Of a stretch of 61,999 nt of DNA, positions 38,631 through 48,023 are shown in pieces. Position numbers and translations under genes: made by a program. The notes under the pieces are model-generated. The model did not search any database and had not been told where the DNA came from. It was given only the letters and a program-made list of their open reading frames with translations. This DNA is from Owenweeksia sp. Lineage in GTDB: Bacteria; Bacteroidota; Bacteroidia; Flavobacteriales; Schleiferiaceae. Numbering within the stretch: the stretch's first letter is position 1; each line of letters opens with the position of its first letter. The stretch is from assembly GCA_028285465.1 (NCBI GenBank), contig JANQPD010000056.1:1-61999 (forward strand), written 5' to 3'.

Positions 38631-40058
38631 TTACCTTTTCACCGGGTTCAACCCCATTTCCCTAGCCTTTTCGATCAAAAAGCGCTTGGCCGACTTGTAA
38701 TCATTCGGTATTTCGCCTTCTAAAATACCTTCTTTTATGGCGTTTTTCAACATGCCTACTTCTCTTCCGGGTGGGAGGGCAAAGAGTTCCATGATCTCTC
38801 CTCCATCAATCGGAGGTTGAAAATTACGCACTTGGTCTTTTTCTTCTACTTCCTTAAGGCGTGCACGTACTTTTTCAAAGTTCCTGAGGAAACGCTTCTT
38901 TTTGCGTTCATTCTTGGTGGTAATGTCCGCTTCGCAAAGCTTCATCAGGTCCTCCAGGTCGTCTCCGGCATCAAACAACAACCTCCGTGCTGCACTGTCT
39001 GTTGAGGCTTCGTTGGTTATGGCAATGGGCCTGCTGCTCATCTGTACGATCTTCTGCACATATTTAAGCTTATCTCCCAGAGGCAGCTTGAGACGCTTAA
39101 AGATCTTAAATACCATTTTCCCTCCCACAAACTCATGGTTGTGAAAGGTCCACCCGGTACCTTTTACGAACCTTTTAGTAACGGGTTTGCCAATGTCGTG
39201 AAACAATGCCGCGTAGCGTAGCCACAGGTTATCACTAGTGCGGGCAACATTATCTACCACCTCTAAAGTATGGTGAAAATTGTCTTTGTGCAACTGGCCC
39301 TCGACTTCATCTACGCCCTGCAGGGCTACAATTTCAGGTAAGAATTGATGGAGGAGCTTACTGCGAAACAGGAGTTCCAGGCCAATGGAAGGGGTGGGGG
39401 CGGCCATGATCTTGTGTAGTTCTTCGGCAATGCGCTCTCTACTGATGATTTCCAGGCGATGGGCGTTTTGCGCAATGGCGGCAAAGCTCTTTTCTTCAAT
39501 CTCGAAGCGGAGTTGTGTAGCAAAGCGTACGGCTCGCATCATACGCAAGGGATCATCGGAGTAGGTAAGCAACGGATCAAGAGGTGTTCGAATAACCCCC
39601 TTTTTAAGGTCTTCCAAACCATTGAAAGGATCTAACAGTTGCCCGTAGTTATGTGTGTTGAGCCCGATGGCCAATGCGTTTATCGTAAAGTCGCGCCTGT
39701 TCTGATCGTCTTGCAGGGTTCCGCTTTCTACCAGGGGTTTGCGGCTGTTGTGCCGGTAAGATTCTTTTCGTGCGCCAACAAACTCAAGCTCATGAGCATC
39801 GACTTTTACCTGGGCTGTTCCAAAATTCTTGAATACGGTCACTTTTTTTCCACCCAAGGCATGCGCTACTGCACGGGCCAGGTCAATACCACTCCCAATA
39901 GCTACGATGTCGAGGTCTTTAGGTTCTTTACGCTGCAGGATCTTGTCGCGCACAAAACCACCGATCACATAGGCTTCCATATCCAGGGCATCAGCTGTTT
40001 TACCAATGGTCTTAAAAATTTCCCGTTCTACGAATGCTTTCAAAACCTCTGTCTTCAA
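38631..40058 (-). CDS. CCA tRNA nucleotidyltransferase / poly(A) polymerase-family protein with HD domain
   Basis: A 475-residue class II nucleotidyltransferase with head-domain motifs GGFVRDKILQ (33-42) and DLDIVAIGSG (48-57), the RNA-binding neck (RRDFTINALA, RMMRAVRFATQL), and an HD metal-dependent phosphohydrolase domain in the C-terminal half (FHDIGKP). This architecture is the bacterial CCA-adding/polymerase-HD type; it probably builds or repairs tRNA 3' ends. It overlaps the upstream small membrane protein gene by 4 bases. Confidence 0.93.
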   Translation of the reverse strand: MKTEVLKAFVEREIFKTIGKTADALDMEAYVIGGFVRDKILQRKEPKDLDIVAIGSGIDLARAVAHALGGKKVTVFKNFGTAQVKVDAHELEFVGARKESYRHNSRKPLVESGTLQDDQNRRDFTINALAIGLNTHNYGQLLDPFNGLEDLKKGVIRTPLDPLLTYSDDPLRMMRAVRFATQLRFEIEEKSFAAIAQNAHRLEIISRERIAEELHKIMAAPTPSIGLELLFRSKLLHQFLPEIVALQGVDEVEGQLHKDNFHHTLEVVDNVARTSDNLWLRYAALFHDIGKPVTKRFVKGTGWTFHNHEFVGGKMVFKIFKRLKLPLGDKLKYVQKIVQMSSRPIAITNEASTDSAARRLLFDAGDDLEDLMKLCEADITTKNERKKKRFLRNFEKVRARLKEVEEKDQVRNFQPPIDGGEIMELFALPPGREVGMLKNAIKEGILEGEIPNDYKSAKRFLIEKAREMGLNPVKR

Positions 40059-40408
40059 ACCTTAGCAAATACTTTTTCTGAATAAATTCCTAGGATGATC
40101 AATACCACTAAAATGAAGTAGATCACGATATGGATGGCTTTTATGCGCTTTTTGAGGGCAAGCAGTTCCTCTTTACTGTCGTCCATGACAACCGGGTACA
40201 TCAATGGGAAAAGCAAAAAGGCTTCAAGGCGCTCCTGACGGGCTTTTTTGTCGCTAAAGCGAAAGCGGTAAAAGGCACTTAAGGGCAGGGCTTTTTGTTT
40301 TTTTTTAAGGCGGAGGTATTGCATTTGCAGCGCTGCCTTTCTTCCGTAGAGAAAAAGGATGCCCAACATCAGCAGGAGCGTAACCGTTATGAAAATACCC
40401 TGACCCAT
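40055..40408 (-). CDS. Small membrane protein of unknown function
   Basis: A 117-residue protein with an N-terminal transmembrane helix (IFITVTLLLMLGILFLYG), a basic Lys/Arg-rich middle (LRLKKKQKALPL) and a second helix near the C-terminus (IHIVIYFILVVLIILGIYS). Both ends likely face the same side. No known domain. It is 41 bases downstream of the GT4 gene and overlaps the CCA-enzyme gene by 4 bases, so it is transcribed with them. Confidence 0.65.
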   Translation of the reverse strand: MGQGIFITVTLLLMLGILFLYGRKAALQMQYLRLKKKQKALPLSAFYRFRFSDKKARQERLEAFLLFPLMYPVVMDDSKEELLALKKRIKAIHIVIYFILVVLIILGIYSEKVFAKV

Positions 40409-40449
40409 AAAAAGAGAGATTCCGTTTTTGAGGCGGCAAAAATACGCGT

Positions 40450-41559
40450 TTATGCCAGTACCTCCCGGTAAACCGCTAATGTTTTCAATGCGGTTTGCCG
40501 GGTGCTAAAGTTTTGCACGAATGCTTTCCCTTCTTTTTTCAACCTTTCCGCCAGCGTTTTATCACTTAATATGGCCTGTACGCCTTTCGCCAGGCTTCCG
40601 GGGTTTTTTACTTCGCCCAAGTAGCCCGTTTGCTTGTGTAGTATCACTTCCGGAATGCCCCCCGCGTTTGTGGAGACTACGGGCACACCTGCTGCATAAG
40701 CATCCAGTATGGTAGTACCCAGCCCCTCCATCTCGCTGCTAAAGAGCAAAACGTCAAACTCAGGTAAAACCCGGTCAATATCTGTTCGGAATCCCGTAAA
40801 GATCACTTTATCCGCTATCTTTTTTTCTTCTGCGTAAGCAATAAGTGTATCTTTTTGTGTGCCTTCACCAATACAAACAAAGCGGGCCTTAAGCCCCTTT
40901 TCTGCGAGCAGCGCGGCCGTGTCCAGGAAAGTAAAGTAGTCCTTTTGCTGTACCAGGGCGGCTACGTTGCCCACTATGGGCAATTCAGGTGGAATGCCGT
41001 ATTCATTTCTCAAAATCCCGGTATTGCCTTTGTCAAATTTGTGCAGGTCGATCCCATCGTGTACAACGGTAATTTTTTCGGGTTGATTGATATCCGGGCG
41101 CATAACGTCTGCAATGGCCTGGCTTACGCAGAGTATTCTTTTAATGGAAGGGTGGTTGTACTTGAACCGCGAAAACCAACTCTTGCTGACCGGGAAATCC
41201 ACTCTTCTCTGCAAGATGATGTCGGCCGGGTTTTTGAAGATAACCTTAGAGAGCACACTGAAAGTATGCGCATGAGAATCGTGGGGATGAAGCAGGTTGA
41301 TCCGTTCTTTTACGCAAAGCTGATGCATTTGCCGGGCAAAAATGAAATCAATACCTGCCCGTTTTTTTAATGCCTGGTAGTTAAAGTTGTGTTTTCGGCA
41401 ATACTTTTCGGTGGCTGAACCTTTTGGGCATACCAAAAGCTGGAACACACCCAGTTTCTGCAGCTCTTCGTAAAGAAATACGACCTGTTGCTCGCCTCCG
41501 CGCCAGGAAAAAGGAGAAACCACGTGCATGATCCGCGGTTCTTGTTTTGCGTGGCTCAT
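40450..41559 (-). CDS. Glycosyltransferase family 4 protein
   Basis: A 369-residue GT-B glycosyltransferase (GT4). It starts EPRIMHVVSPFSWRGGEQQVVFLY (donor/acceptor N-domain) and has the C-domain donor-binding run LLFSSEMEGLGTTILDAYAAGVPVVSTNAGGIPEV with the Glu of the EX7E motif. It likely adds a sugar to LPS core, capsule or exopolysaccharide. The reading frame opens 8 codons earlier at 41583; I prefer the ATG at 41559 because homology begins just after it. It diverges from the GT at 41783. Confidence 0.85.
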   Translation of the reverse strand: MSHAKQEPRIMHVVSPFSWRGGEQQVVFLYEELQKLGVFQLLVCPKGSATEKYCRKHNFNYQALKKRAGIDFIFARQMHQLCVKERINLLHPHDSHAHTFSVLSKVIFKNPADIILQRRVDFPVSKSWFSRFKYNHPSIKRILCVSQAIADVMRPDINQPEKITVVHDGIDLHKFDKGNTGILRNEYGIPPELPIVGNVAALVQQKDYFTFLDTAALLAEKGLKARFVCIGEGTQKDTLIAYAEEKKIADKVIFTGFRTDIDRVLPEFDVLLFSSEMEGLGTTILDAYAAGVPVVSTNAGGIPEVILHKQTGYLGEVKNPGSLAKGVQAILSDKTLAERLKKEGKAFVQNFSTRQTALKTLAVYREVLA

Positions 41560-41749
41560 TTCCTTCAGTCTATTCTCTGGCATTTGATGTAAAAGGGCAT
41601 TGTATACAAGGGGAACAAAGAAAAGGGTTTATTGGAAACAAGGTGCACTTGTCTTGAGGGCAAACGTACTGCTCTGGGGAGTGAAACCGGAGAAAGAGTA
41701 TGCGCTTAGTAGGCCTTCTTGTCATTGGCTTGTTTTGGCCGATATACTG

Positions 41750-41757
41750 TACTTTTG
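41750..41757 (+). promoter_or_regulatory. Bacteroidota -7 element for the two GT2 genes
   Basis: TACTTTTG matches TAnnTTTG exactly, 25 bases before the ATG at 41783. A TTG at 41725-41727 lies 22 bases upstream of it and could be the -33 element. Confidence 0.5.
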
Positions 41758-41782
41758 GCCGCTTAGTAGCGGAAGTTTCCCC

Positions 41783-42736
41783 ATGAAAATATCTGGCTTT
41801 ACTTTTGTGCGCAATGCCGAAAAGCTCTATATACCGGTAAAAGAGTCTATACAGTCTGTTTTGCCTCTGTGTGATGAATTTATTGTGGCGCTGGGCAAGA
41901 GCGATGATGATACAGAGGCGCTGATCAGAAGCATAGATTCCGAAAAGATCAAAATTGTAGAGACGGAGTGGGACACACAGGCATATCCCAAAAATACGGA
42001 GTATGCCCACCAAACGGACATAGCCAAGGGCCACTGCACCGGTGACTGGCTTATTTATATACAAAGTGATGAAGCCTTGCATGAGCAGGATTATCCTGAG
42101 ATAAAAACCGCTTTGCAGCATTATTTTGAGGATGAGGAGGTAGAAGGCTTTCTCTTTAACTACCTGCATTTTTGGGGGGACTTTGCACATGTACACCAAT
42201 CGCATGCCTGGTACAAAAAGGAGATACGCATTATACGGAACAAACCTGAGATCCATTCCTGGCGCGATGCACAAAGTTTCAGGTATTATGGGCAGTTTAC
42301 ATCCGAGGATTACCGGGAATATTTACGGGCAGAGCAAAACCGTAAATTAAGGGTGGTCGCATTGAAGGCGCAGGTATACCATTATGGTTTTGCACGCCCC
42401 CCACATATTATGTCCAGCAAGAAAAAGGTTTCTTTCAGTTCCTACCATGGTGCAGAAAAGGGAGCCTCCATGCTAAAAGATATGCCCGCTGCTTTTGATT
42501 ACGGGCCACTCGACCGCATACCGGTTTTTAAGGGCACACACCCGGCTTGTATGCGCGATTGGATTTCCAGATTTGACTGGCAGGATCAATTGTATAGCTC
42601 CGGCAAAGTGAATAAAGACCGGCTTTTACATGGACACGAGCGCCTTAAAAACAGGCTTGTTTCCTTTGTAGAAAACAAATTATTGGGCGGCCGCGGGCTT
42701 TTTGAGTTTAAGAACTATGAGCTTTTAAAAAAGTAA
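41783..42736 (+). CDS. GT2-like glycosyltransferase
   Basis: A 317-residue soluble protein with a GT2/GT-A-type beginning: MKISGFTFVRNAEKLYIPV, SVLPLCDEFIVALGKSDDDTE, and YIQSDEALHEQDYPEI, which replaces the usual DxD with a SDE-type metal motif. The family assignment rests on this pattern and on its neighbours. The frame can be extended to 41600, but those 61 residues are not GT-like and the -7 promoter match lies inside them, so I start at 41783. It is followed 13 bases later by a second GT2. Confidence 0.78.
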   Translation: MKISGFTFVRNAEKLYIPVKESIQSVLPLCDEFIVALGKSDDDTEALIRSIDSEKIKIVETEWDTQAYPKNTEYAHQTDIAKGHCTGDWLIYIQSDEALHEQDYPEIKTALQHYFEDEEVEGFLFNYLHFWGDFAHVHQSHAWYKKEIRIIRNKPEIHSWRDAQSFRYYGQFTSEDYREYLRAEQNRKLRVVALKAQVYHYGFARPPHIMSSKKKVSFSSYHGAEKGASMLKDMPAAFDYGPLDRIPVFKGTHPACMRDWISRFDWQDQLYSSGKVNKDRLLHGHERLKNRLVSFVENKLLGGRGLFEFKNYELLKK

Positions 42737-42749
42737 TATTCCTTCTTCT

Positions 42750-43502
42750 ATGCCGAAAATCACTGCCATAATCCCCACTTTTAATGAAGAAGCGAATGTG
42801 GCGCAAGCCATTGAAAGTGTGCTTTTTGCAGATGAGATCATTGTCGTGGACAGCTATAGCACAGACCGAACCGTAGACATTGTCAAAAAGTATGACGTAA
42901 AGCTCTTGCAACATGCTTACGAGAACTCCGCCGCGCAAAAAAACTGGACCATTCCCCAGGCATCCCATGAATGGATCGTGCTGCTGGATGCGGACGAAGT
43001 GCTGCCCCCTGCTTTGCAGGAAGAGATCAGGCAAACCATAGCTGCCCAACCAAAAGAAGTAGCCTTCTGGATGTGCCGGAGCAATGATTTTATGGGCCGC
43101 AGACTGCGTTATAGCGGATGGCAGGGAGACAAGGTGATTCGCCTTTTCCAGCGCGATAAAAGCCGTTACGAAACCAAAGAAGTGCATGCGGAATTGCTGG
43201 CTGAAGGGGAGGTGGGGTATTTAAAAAACCGCATTCACCACAATACCTATAAAGACTTTGACCATTACCTGAACAAAGTAAACCGTTACGCCTGGTGGCA
43301 GGCCAAGGATTACGACCCTAAAACGGGGCGGTTAACCGCTTTTCATTTTTTGGTTAAACCCTTTGCCCGTTTTATACGGCATTACATCATCAAAAAGGGT
43401 TTTCTGGACGGGTTTCCGGGTTTTGTGATCAGTTGCCTTTCTTCTTACGCCATCTTCTCGCGTTATGTAAAAATGTGGCTGATCCGCAAGGGCCTGCGGT
43501 AA
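42750..43502 (+). CDS. Glycosyltransferase family 2 (WaaE/KdtX-like)
   Basis: A 250-residue GT2 enzyme: ITAIIPTFNEEANVAQAIESV, the first Asp in VDSYSTDRT, and the metal-binding DADE in IVLLDADEVLPP. The pattern NSAAQKNWTIPQASHEW and the C-terminal LVKPFARFIRHYIIKKGFLDG are as in lipopolysaccharide core beta-1,4-glucosyltransferases (WaaE/KdtX). The likely acceptor is LPS core. It converges within 6 bases on the GT4 gene at 43509. Confidence 0.88.
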   Translation: MPKITAIIPTFNEEANVAQAIESVLFADEIIVVDSYSTDRTVDIVKKYDVKLLQHAYENSAAQKNWTIPQASHEWIVLLDADEVLPPALQEEIRQTIAAQPKEVAFWMCRSNDFMGRRLRYSGWQGDKVIRLFQRDKSRYETKEVHAELLAEGEVGYLKNRIHHNTYKDFDHYLNKVNRYAWWQAKDYDPKTGRLTAFHFLVKPFARFIRHYIIKKGFLDGFPGFVISCLSSYAIFSRYVKMWLIRKGLR

Positions 43503-43508
43503 GAAGGT

Positions 43509-44621
43509 TTAAACCAAAAGACGTTCATAAAGTTGTACCCAGGTATTGGCCAGGCGCTCATCACTAAATTGTTGGGCATGTGTATATCCTTTTTCCGCCA
43601 TAATCGCCCTCCGGCTTTCATCATGCCAGATATCTGCTATGGCCTGGGTGAGTGCATGCGCGTTATCTACGTTCACCAGGCAGGCATCCTGGCCGGCAGC
43701 TTCGGGTAAGGAGCTGCGGTTACTCGTGATTACAGGCGTTTTGCTTTCCAGCGCCTCCAGAACCGGTATCCCAAAACCTTCAAACATACTTGGGTATACA
43801 AAAAGCCGTGCGCCCTGGTAAATACCAGCCAGGTGTGTATTATCCCTTACTTCGGGAGTGGAAACGATAGATTGTATATCCGCATATTCTTTTTGCTGAA
43901 GTATTTTTTTCCAGTACCTGGTCTTTTTTCCTATAAAAACAGCTTGTATGCGTAGTTTACGGATCGCTTCTAGGATCAGCTTCACGTTTTTGCGCTCCTC
44001 CAACGTGCCTACAAAAAGCAGGTATTCAGAAGGTAAGGTATAGTGTTCTTTGAGCTGTTCAATTTCTGCAACACTTTGTTTTTTCTTAAAAACCGGGGCA
44101 CAGCCTTGATAGATCACTTCAATTTTTTCCTGTGGTACCTGCAAAAGCTCTACCAGGTCTTGTTTGGTCTGGCGACTGATGGCCACCACGGTATCCGCTC
44201 TTTTAACCGCGAGTTTTACCTTTTTCAGGTAAATCTTCCGGTCCGTCCATTTGTAAAGGTTGGGGTAGCGCAAAAAAATAAGGTCGTGTATGGTAACTAC
44301 CGACCTGAGGCCGTTTTTTCTTAGATCAGCAGGCAACTCGTGGCTTATGCCATGGAAGATTTGTACGTTTTCCCGGGCGGCTTGAGCGCTCACCAGTTTT
44401 TGCCTCCACACATTGGCAAAGAGCTTATTTGTAAAGGGTGCCTTTACTTCGGTTATTGCTTCGAGCTCAGCTCCAAAAGGAACAGTGCCTTTGCCGGGGT
44501 TGTAGAGGCGGTAGTGGTGTTCCGGGTAGTGTGTTGCCAACGCCCGTATAAGGTTGCGGCCATAGTTGCCCAAGCCGCTCCGGTTGTGAAAAATACGCTT
44601 TGCCTCGTACCCTATAACCAT
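43509..44621 (-). CDS. Glycosyltransferase family 4 protein (mannosyltransferase-like)
   Basis: A 370-residue GT-B enzyme: N-domain YEAKRIFHNRSGLGNYGRNLIRAL, middle TIHDLIFLRYPNLY and VVAISRQTKQDLVELL, and the C-domain FVYPSMFEGFGIPVLEALESKTPVITSNRSSLPEAAG with the E-x7-E donor site. Such enzymes add hexoses in capsule or O-antigen synthesis. It lies 3 bases after the dihydroorotase-like gene on the same strand. Confidence 0.9.
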   Translation of the reverse strand: MVIGYEAKRIFHNRSGLGNYGRNLIRALATHYPEHHYRLYNPGKGTVPFGAELEAITEVKAPFTNKLFANVWRQKLVSAQAARENVQIFHGISHELPADLRKNGLRSVVTIHDLIFLRYPNLYKWTDRKIYLKKVKLAVKRADTVVAISRQTKQDLVELLQVPQEKIEVIYQGCAPVFKKKQSVAEIEQLKEHYTLPSEYLLFVGTLEERKNVKLILEAIRKLRIQAVFIGKKTRYWKKILQQKEYADIQSIVSTPEVRDNTHLAGIYQGARLFVYPSMFEGFGIPVLEALESKTPVITSNRSSLPEAAGQDACLVNVDNAHALTQAIADIWHDESRRAIMAEKGYTHAQQFSDERLANTWVQLYERLLV

Positions 44622-44624
44622 AAC

Positions 44625-45905
44625 TCAACGTTCAGCCCAGGCAAAGGTACCCTGGCAAAATACCCCAAACGCCTTTCCCTTCATAGGTTGGTGAATAAAT
44701 GGAGAGTTTTTTGACTTACTGTAAATATGCGCCTCGGTAAAGGTCCAGTCTACGTCCGGGTCGAAGAAGGTGAGGGTAGCCGGGGCACCGGGCTCTATAT
44801 GCGGTATCTCCAAATGGAGCAGGTCACGGGGGCCGTAGGCAAGCAACTCCACAATACGTTCGAGGCTTAAAATGCCCGCACTGCGTTTGCGTAGGGCGCC
44901 AAAGCATGCTTCCAAGGAGATGGCCCCGAAAGCCGCATGATCAAATTCACATTTTTTACTTTCCACATCTTGGGGGGTATGCTGGCTACGCACCAGGCTC
45001 AATGTATTATCAGCAAGCGCATTTAAAAGTGCTTTCCGGTCTTGCTCTGCCCTGATGGGAGGAAGTACTTTCAGGTTGGTGTTGTATTCTTTTACCGCTT
45101 CATCAGTGAAGTACAGGTTGGCAATTGCCGCATCTGCCGTTACCGCCTGCCCATTTTTTTGTGCTTCCCGGATAAGTATTATGCCCTCATGTGAGGAAAC
45201 GCTGTTGAAGTGCACCGCAGCTTCGGCATATTCCGCTAATTTCAGGTCGCGGCTTATGGACAGGCACTCCGTTAATGCCGGGATACCTTTGAGCCCTATA
45301 AGTGTACTGATGTCTCCTTCGTGTATTTGGCCGGAAGTAGAAAGATATGTTTCATAGGCCGGGAGTTGCAACGGAACCGGGGAAGGGCGGTTGTACTGCA
45401 AAGCGAGCTTGAGGAGCTGAATGTTTTGAATGGGAACATCCGCATGTGAAAAGCCAATAGCGCCTGCTTCATACATGTCGTACATTTCGGTAAGTTCTTC
45501 TCCGTTAAGCGCCTTGCTAAAGGCACCGAGCGAAAAGAGCTCCATCCAGTGCTCATCGGCATACCTTTCGATGTATTCTACTCCCGTTTTGTTGTCTACT
45601 ACCGGCAGGCTGTTGGGCCCGATAGCTATTGAAGTATATCCACCATGAAGAGCCGCCTGTAAACCACTTTCTATGTCTTCGCGGTGTTCGTATCCCGGGT
45701 CGCCAAATTCGGGTCCAATATCAACCCATCCTGGGCTTACATGTAGGTTTTCTGCTGTAAATACTTCAGCTTCCTCGTGTTTGTTTTCTTCTTCTAAGAG
45801 CTTAATAGTATGATCTTCAAACAGAAAATCAACGGTTTGACCGTGTAAACTTGAGCGTGGATCTACTACTTTGGCGCCCTTTACGATTATTTTGTTTTCT
45901 GCCAT
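44625..45905 (-). CDS. Dihydroorotase-like amidohydrolase with degenerate metal site
   Basis: A 426-residue amidohydrolase of the dihydroorotase (PyrC, multifunctional-complex) type: VSPGWVDIG near residues 57-64, HREDIESGLQAALHGGYTSI, and C-terminal TLTFFDPDVDWTFT. The metal ligands are missing: the DxHxH motif reads D62-I-G-P-E66, so both His are absent, the later T-P-H-H-L site reads AIANL, and the catalytic D-H-A-P-H reads SQHTPQ. It is therefore probably not an active zinc dihydroorotase, and may be a structural or regulatory paralogue. It lies 1 base after the BatA/VWA gene. Confidence 0.85.
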   Translation of the reverse strand: MAENKIIVKGAKVVDPRSSLHGQTVDFLFEDHTIKLLEEENKHEEAEVFTAENLHVSPGWVDIGPEFGDPGYEHREDIESGLQAALHGGYTSIAIGPNSLPVVDNKTGVEYIERYADEHWMELFSLGAFSKALNGEELTEMYDMYEAGAIGFSHADVPIQNIQLLKLALQYNRPSPVPLQLPAYETYLSTSGQIHEGDISTLIGLKGIPALTECLSISRDLKLAEYAEAAVHFNSVSSHEGIILIREAQKNGQAVTADAAIANLYFTDEAVKEYNTNLKVLPPIRAEQDRKALLNALADNTLSLVRSQHTPQDVESKKCEFDHAAFGAISLEACFGALRKRSAGILSLERIVELLAYGPRDLLHLEIPHIEPGAPATLTFFDPDVDWTFTEAHIYSKSKNSPFIHQPMKGKAFGVFCQGTFAWAER

Positions 45906-45906
45906 A

Positions 45907-47910
45907 TCATTTTAAAACTTTTAAAAGCACCAGCTCGATGATGAAAAACAGCAGGGCCAGACCCAGCATCCATCTCCAGTAACTTGCGTTCACAAAGTTG
46001 GCGGTTATTTGTGCATTTAGCGTATTACGTTCTTTAGAAGACCAAACGTCAATTTCCCCGGGTAAGTCCTGTTCGGTTAAAAAGAGCCATTGACTTTCCA
46101 TAGGGTCAATGTTCAGCGCAACTTTTCCCATTAGGCTATCCTCACTTTTTACATCATACACCCCGGGTTTTATGGTTGAAGGAAGATTGTAGAGTTGTAC
46201 TTTGTTTTGCACAGAGCGCTGTGGCAGAATAACTTCGTTTTGATCATAACTTATGGTAAGAGGTGCTTCATCACTATTGGCAAAGTCAAACTCCTGGCCT
46301 TTTCCACGGCCGTAAAAATTGTATAAAGGACTATTAGGGGTACTAAAGCGCACGGCATTGATCAAAACAGGGATCAATGCTTTGTGTGTAAGTAAGTTGG
46401 AAAATCCTTTCTCTAGTTCCACACTGCCGAGGATCAGGTTTCCATTTTTAAAGGGTACGCGAGCCAGTAAGAAATCATTACTGGAAAAGTGAATAAGAGG
46501 TACTGCGCGTTTGCTTACAGGGCTTGTAGAATAGTATTTTTCTACGACTGGTAAATCGGGATTTTTACTACGCTTTAAAAAGGCATCTTCGTAAAGCGGA
46601 TCGTCCCAGCTGAGCTCGGAGGCCCGCAGTGGGCCCGTTCTCAGTGGTCCGAATGCACCCACTCCCAATTGAGTTAAGAATGCATTGGCTCCGGCCGGCC
46701 CATCAGCAGGAAAAAGGACCACATTTCCCCCTTTTTCCAACAGTTGTTGCACGGCAGCATAAAGGCCGCTACCCGGGGTCTCTGCCGGAAGCACAATAGC
46801 CGCATCGGCATTTTCCAAAACAGTAGTATTGATATTCGATGCCGTAAAAGCATTGAAATCATATTGAGCCTGATCAAAAAAAGTAGCCAGAGGCCCATGA
46901 TAAGCGCTTGGCGCTACTCCCACTACTTTAGGTTTCCGGTTGAGGTTTAAGGCAAAGTGAAATTCATTATCAAAAAAGGGAGCAGGTGCGTCCAGCTCGA
47001 TTTTTCCGGAAAAAAAAGTGGTTCCTTTCGGCAGAAAACTGAAACTTATTTCGCGCACACCTCCGGCAGGTATCTGGATGTTTTGGCTTCCATACAATTG
47101 CTCATTGAGCAAAAAATTGACGGTGGTTTGCTGCTCACCCTGTCTATTGCCATAATTTTTTACCCTGATCCAAAGTTGCTGCGGAATACCGGCCAACAGG
47201 GCATCGCGTTCCAGCCAAAGGCTGTCTATGGCCAGGTTGTTTTCTTGGATGAGTGATGCAAAGGGAATGGCCCTAAGTTGAAAATTTCCTGGCCATTCAA
47301 GCTCTTCAAAGGCAAAGGCGTTTGCTTGAAAATCAGAAAGCACAAAGAACTGCACTTGTTCTATTTTTTCTCTGGAAGCCAGGCTCTTTGCCCGGTTAAG
47401 CACTGTTTTAAAATCTCTTTGTGCATAGCTCGTTACACCCTGGTCTATGAGACCAATAGCTTCATTTGGCGCATAATAGCGTTGTTGTTTCCCCTCAAAG
47501 TCATTATTGATGACCTGTACCTTTGTTTCCGGAGGAAGCGCTTTGATCATTTCCACTGCGACCAGCCGGGCCTCATCTAAAAGTGCTCCGTTGGCTCCAT
47601 CCTCTTGCATGCTTACGGAATTGTCCAGGTAAAAAACCACGGCCTTATCCTGTATGCCGGCCCCGGCCTGAGCCGGAATATAGGGCTGTGCAAATGCAAA
47701 TACCAAAAAGGCCAATGCTATAAGGCGACTGAGAAGCACCAGCAATTTTTGCAATTGCCGGGTAGATTTTGAGCGTTGTTTTACATCGCGCAAAACGCGA
47801 TTGTTGCTGAAATAAACTGTTTTGTATCGCTTGAAATTGAAAAGGTGTACCACAAGGGGAACGGCCAGGGCGAAGAGCGCCCATAAAAATTGCGGGTACA
47901 GGAATTTCAT
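45907..47910 (-). CDS. BatA-domain / VWA-domain membrane protein
   Basis: A 667-residue protein starting FLYPQFLWALFALAVPLVVHLFNFKRYKTVYFSN, the BatA N-terminal membrane anchor, followed by a von Willebrand A domain with the MIDAS start DNSVS (96-100). A final transmembrane helix (WMLGLALLFFIIELVLLKVL) closes the protein. The middle is periplasmic with Ig-like segments. Such proteins partner MoxR ATPases in other genomes. The ATG at 47910 is chosen; the frame extends 12 codons further to 47946, but a -7 promoter match at 47917-47924 argues against it. It leads the BatA-DHO-like-GT4 unit. Confidence 0.88.
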   Translation of the reverse strand: MKFLYPQFLWALFALAVPLVVHLFNFKRYKTVYFSNNRVLRDVKQRSKSTRQLQKLLVLLSRLIALAFLVFAFAQPYIPAQAGAGIQDKAVVFYLDNSVSMQEDGANGALLDEARLVAVEMIKALPPETKVQVINNDFEGKQQRYYAPNEAIGLIDQGVTSYAQRDFKTVLNRAKSLASREKIEQVQFFVLSDFQANAFAFEELEWPGNFQLRAIPFASLIQENNLAIDSLWLERDALLAGIPQQLWIRVKNYGNRQGEQQTTVNFLLNEQLYGSQNIQIPAGGVREISFSFLPKGTTFFSGKIELDAPAPFFDNEFHFALNLNRKPKVVGVAPSAYHGPLATFFDQAQYDFNAFTASNINTTVLENADAAIVLPAETPGSGLYAAVQQLLEKGGNVVLFPADGPAGANAFLTQLGVGAFGPLRTGPLRASELSWDDPLYEDAFLKRSKNPDLPVVEKYYSTSPVSKRAVPLIHFSSNDFLLARVPFKNGNLILGSVELEKGFSNLLTHKALIPVLINAVRFSTPNSPLYNFYGRGKGQEFDFANSDEAPLTISYDQNEVILPQRSVQNKVQLYNLPSTIKPGVYDVKSEDSLMGKVALNIDPMESQWLFLTEQDLPGEIDVWSSKERNTLNAQITANFVNASYWRWMLGLALLFFIIELVLLKVLK

Positions 47911-47916
47911 TTCGGG

Positions 47917-47924
47917 CAAAGATA
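47917..47924 (-). promoter_or_regulatory. Bacteroidota -7 element for the BatA/VWA gene
   Basis: On the minus strand it reads TATCTTTG, an exact TAnnTTTG match, six bases before the chosen ATG at 47910. It implies a nearly leaderless mRNA. Confidence 0.4.
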
Positions 47925-48023
47925 TAAAATGGCTTGAGCACGGCACGTTTTACGTTACACGTATCATAGCCTTTAATAAAATGTAAGCTGACAGATACTG
48001 GATTTTTGAGCTCCAGGCGAACT

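Noticed and set aside
41570..42274. 234-codon minus-strand open frame over the start of the GT2-like gene
   Set aside because: No recognisable protein features and it covers the promoter and coding start of a supported gene; a shadow frame.
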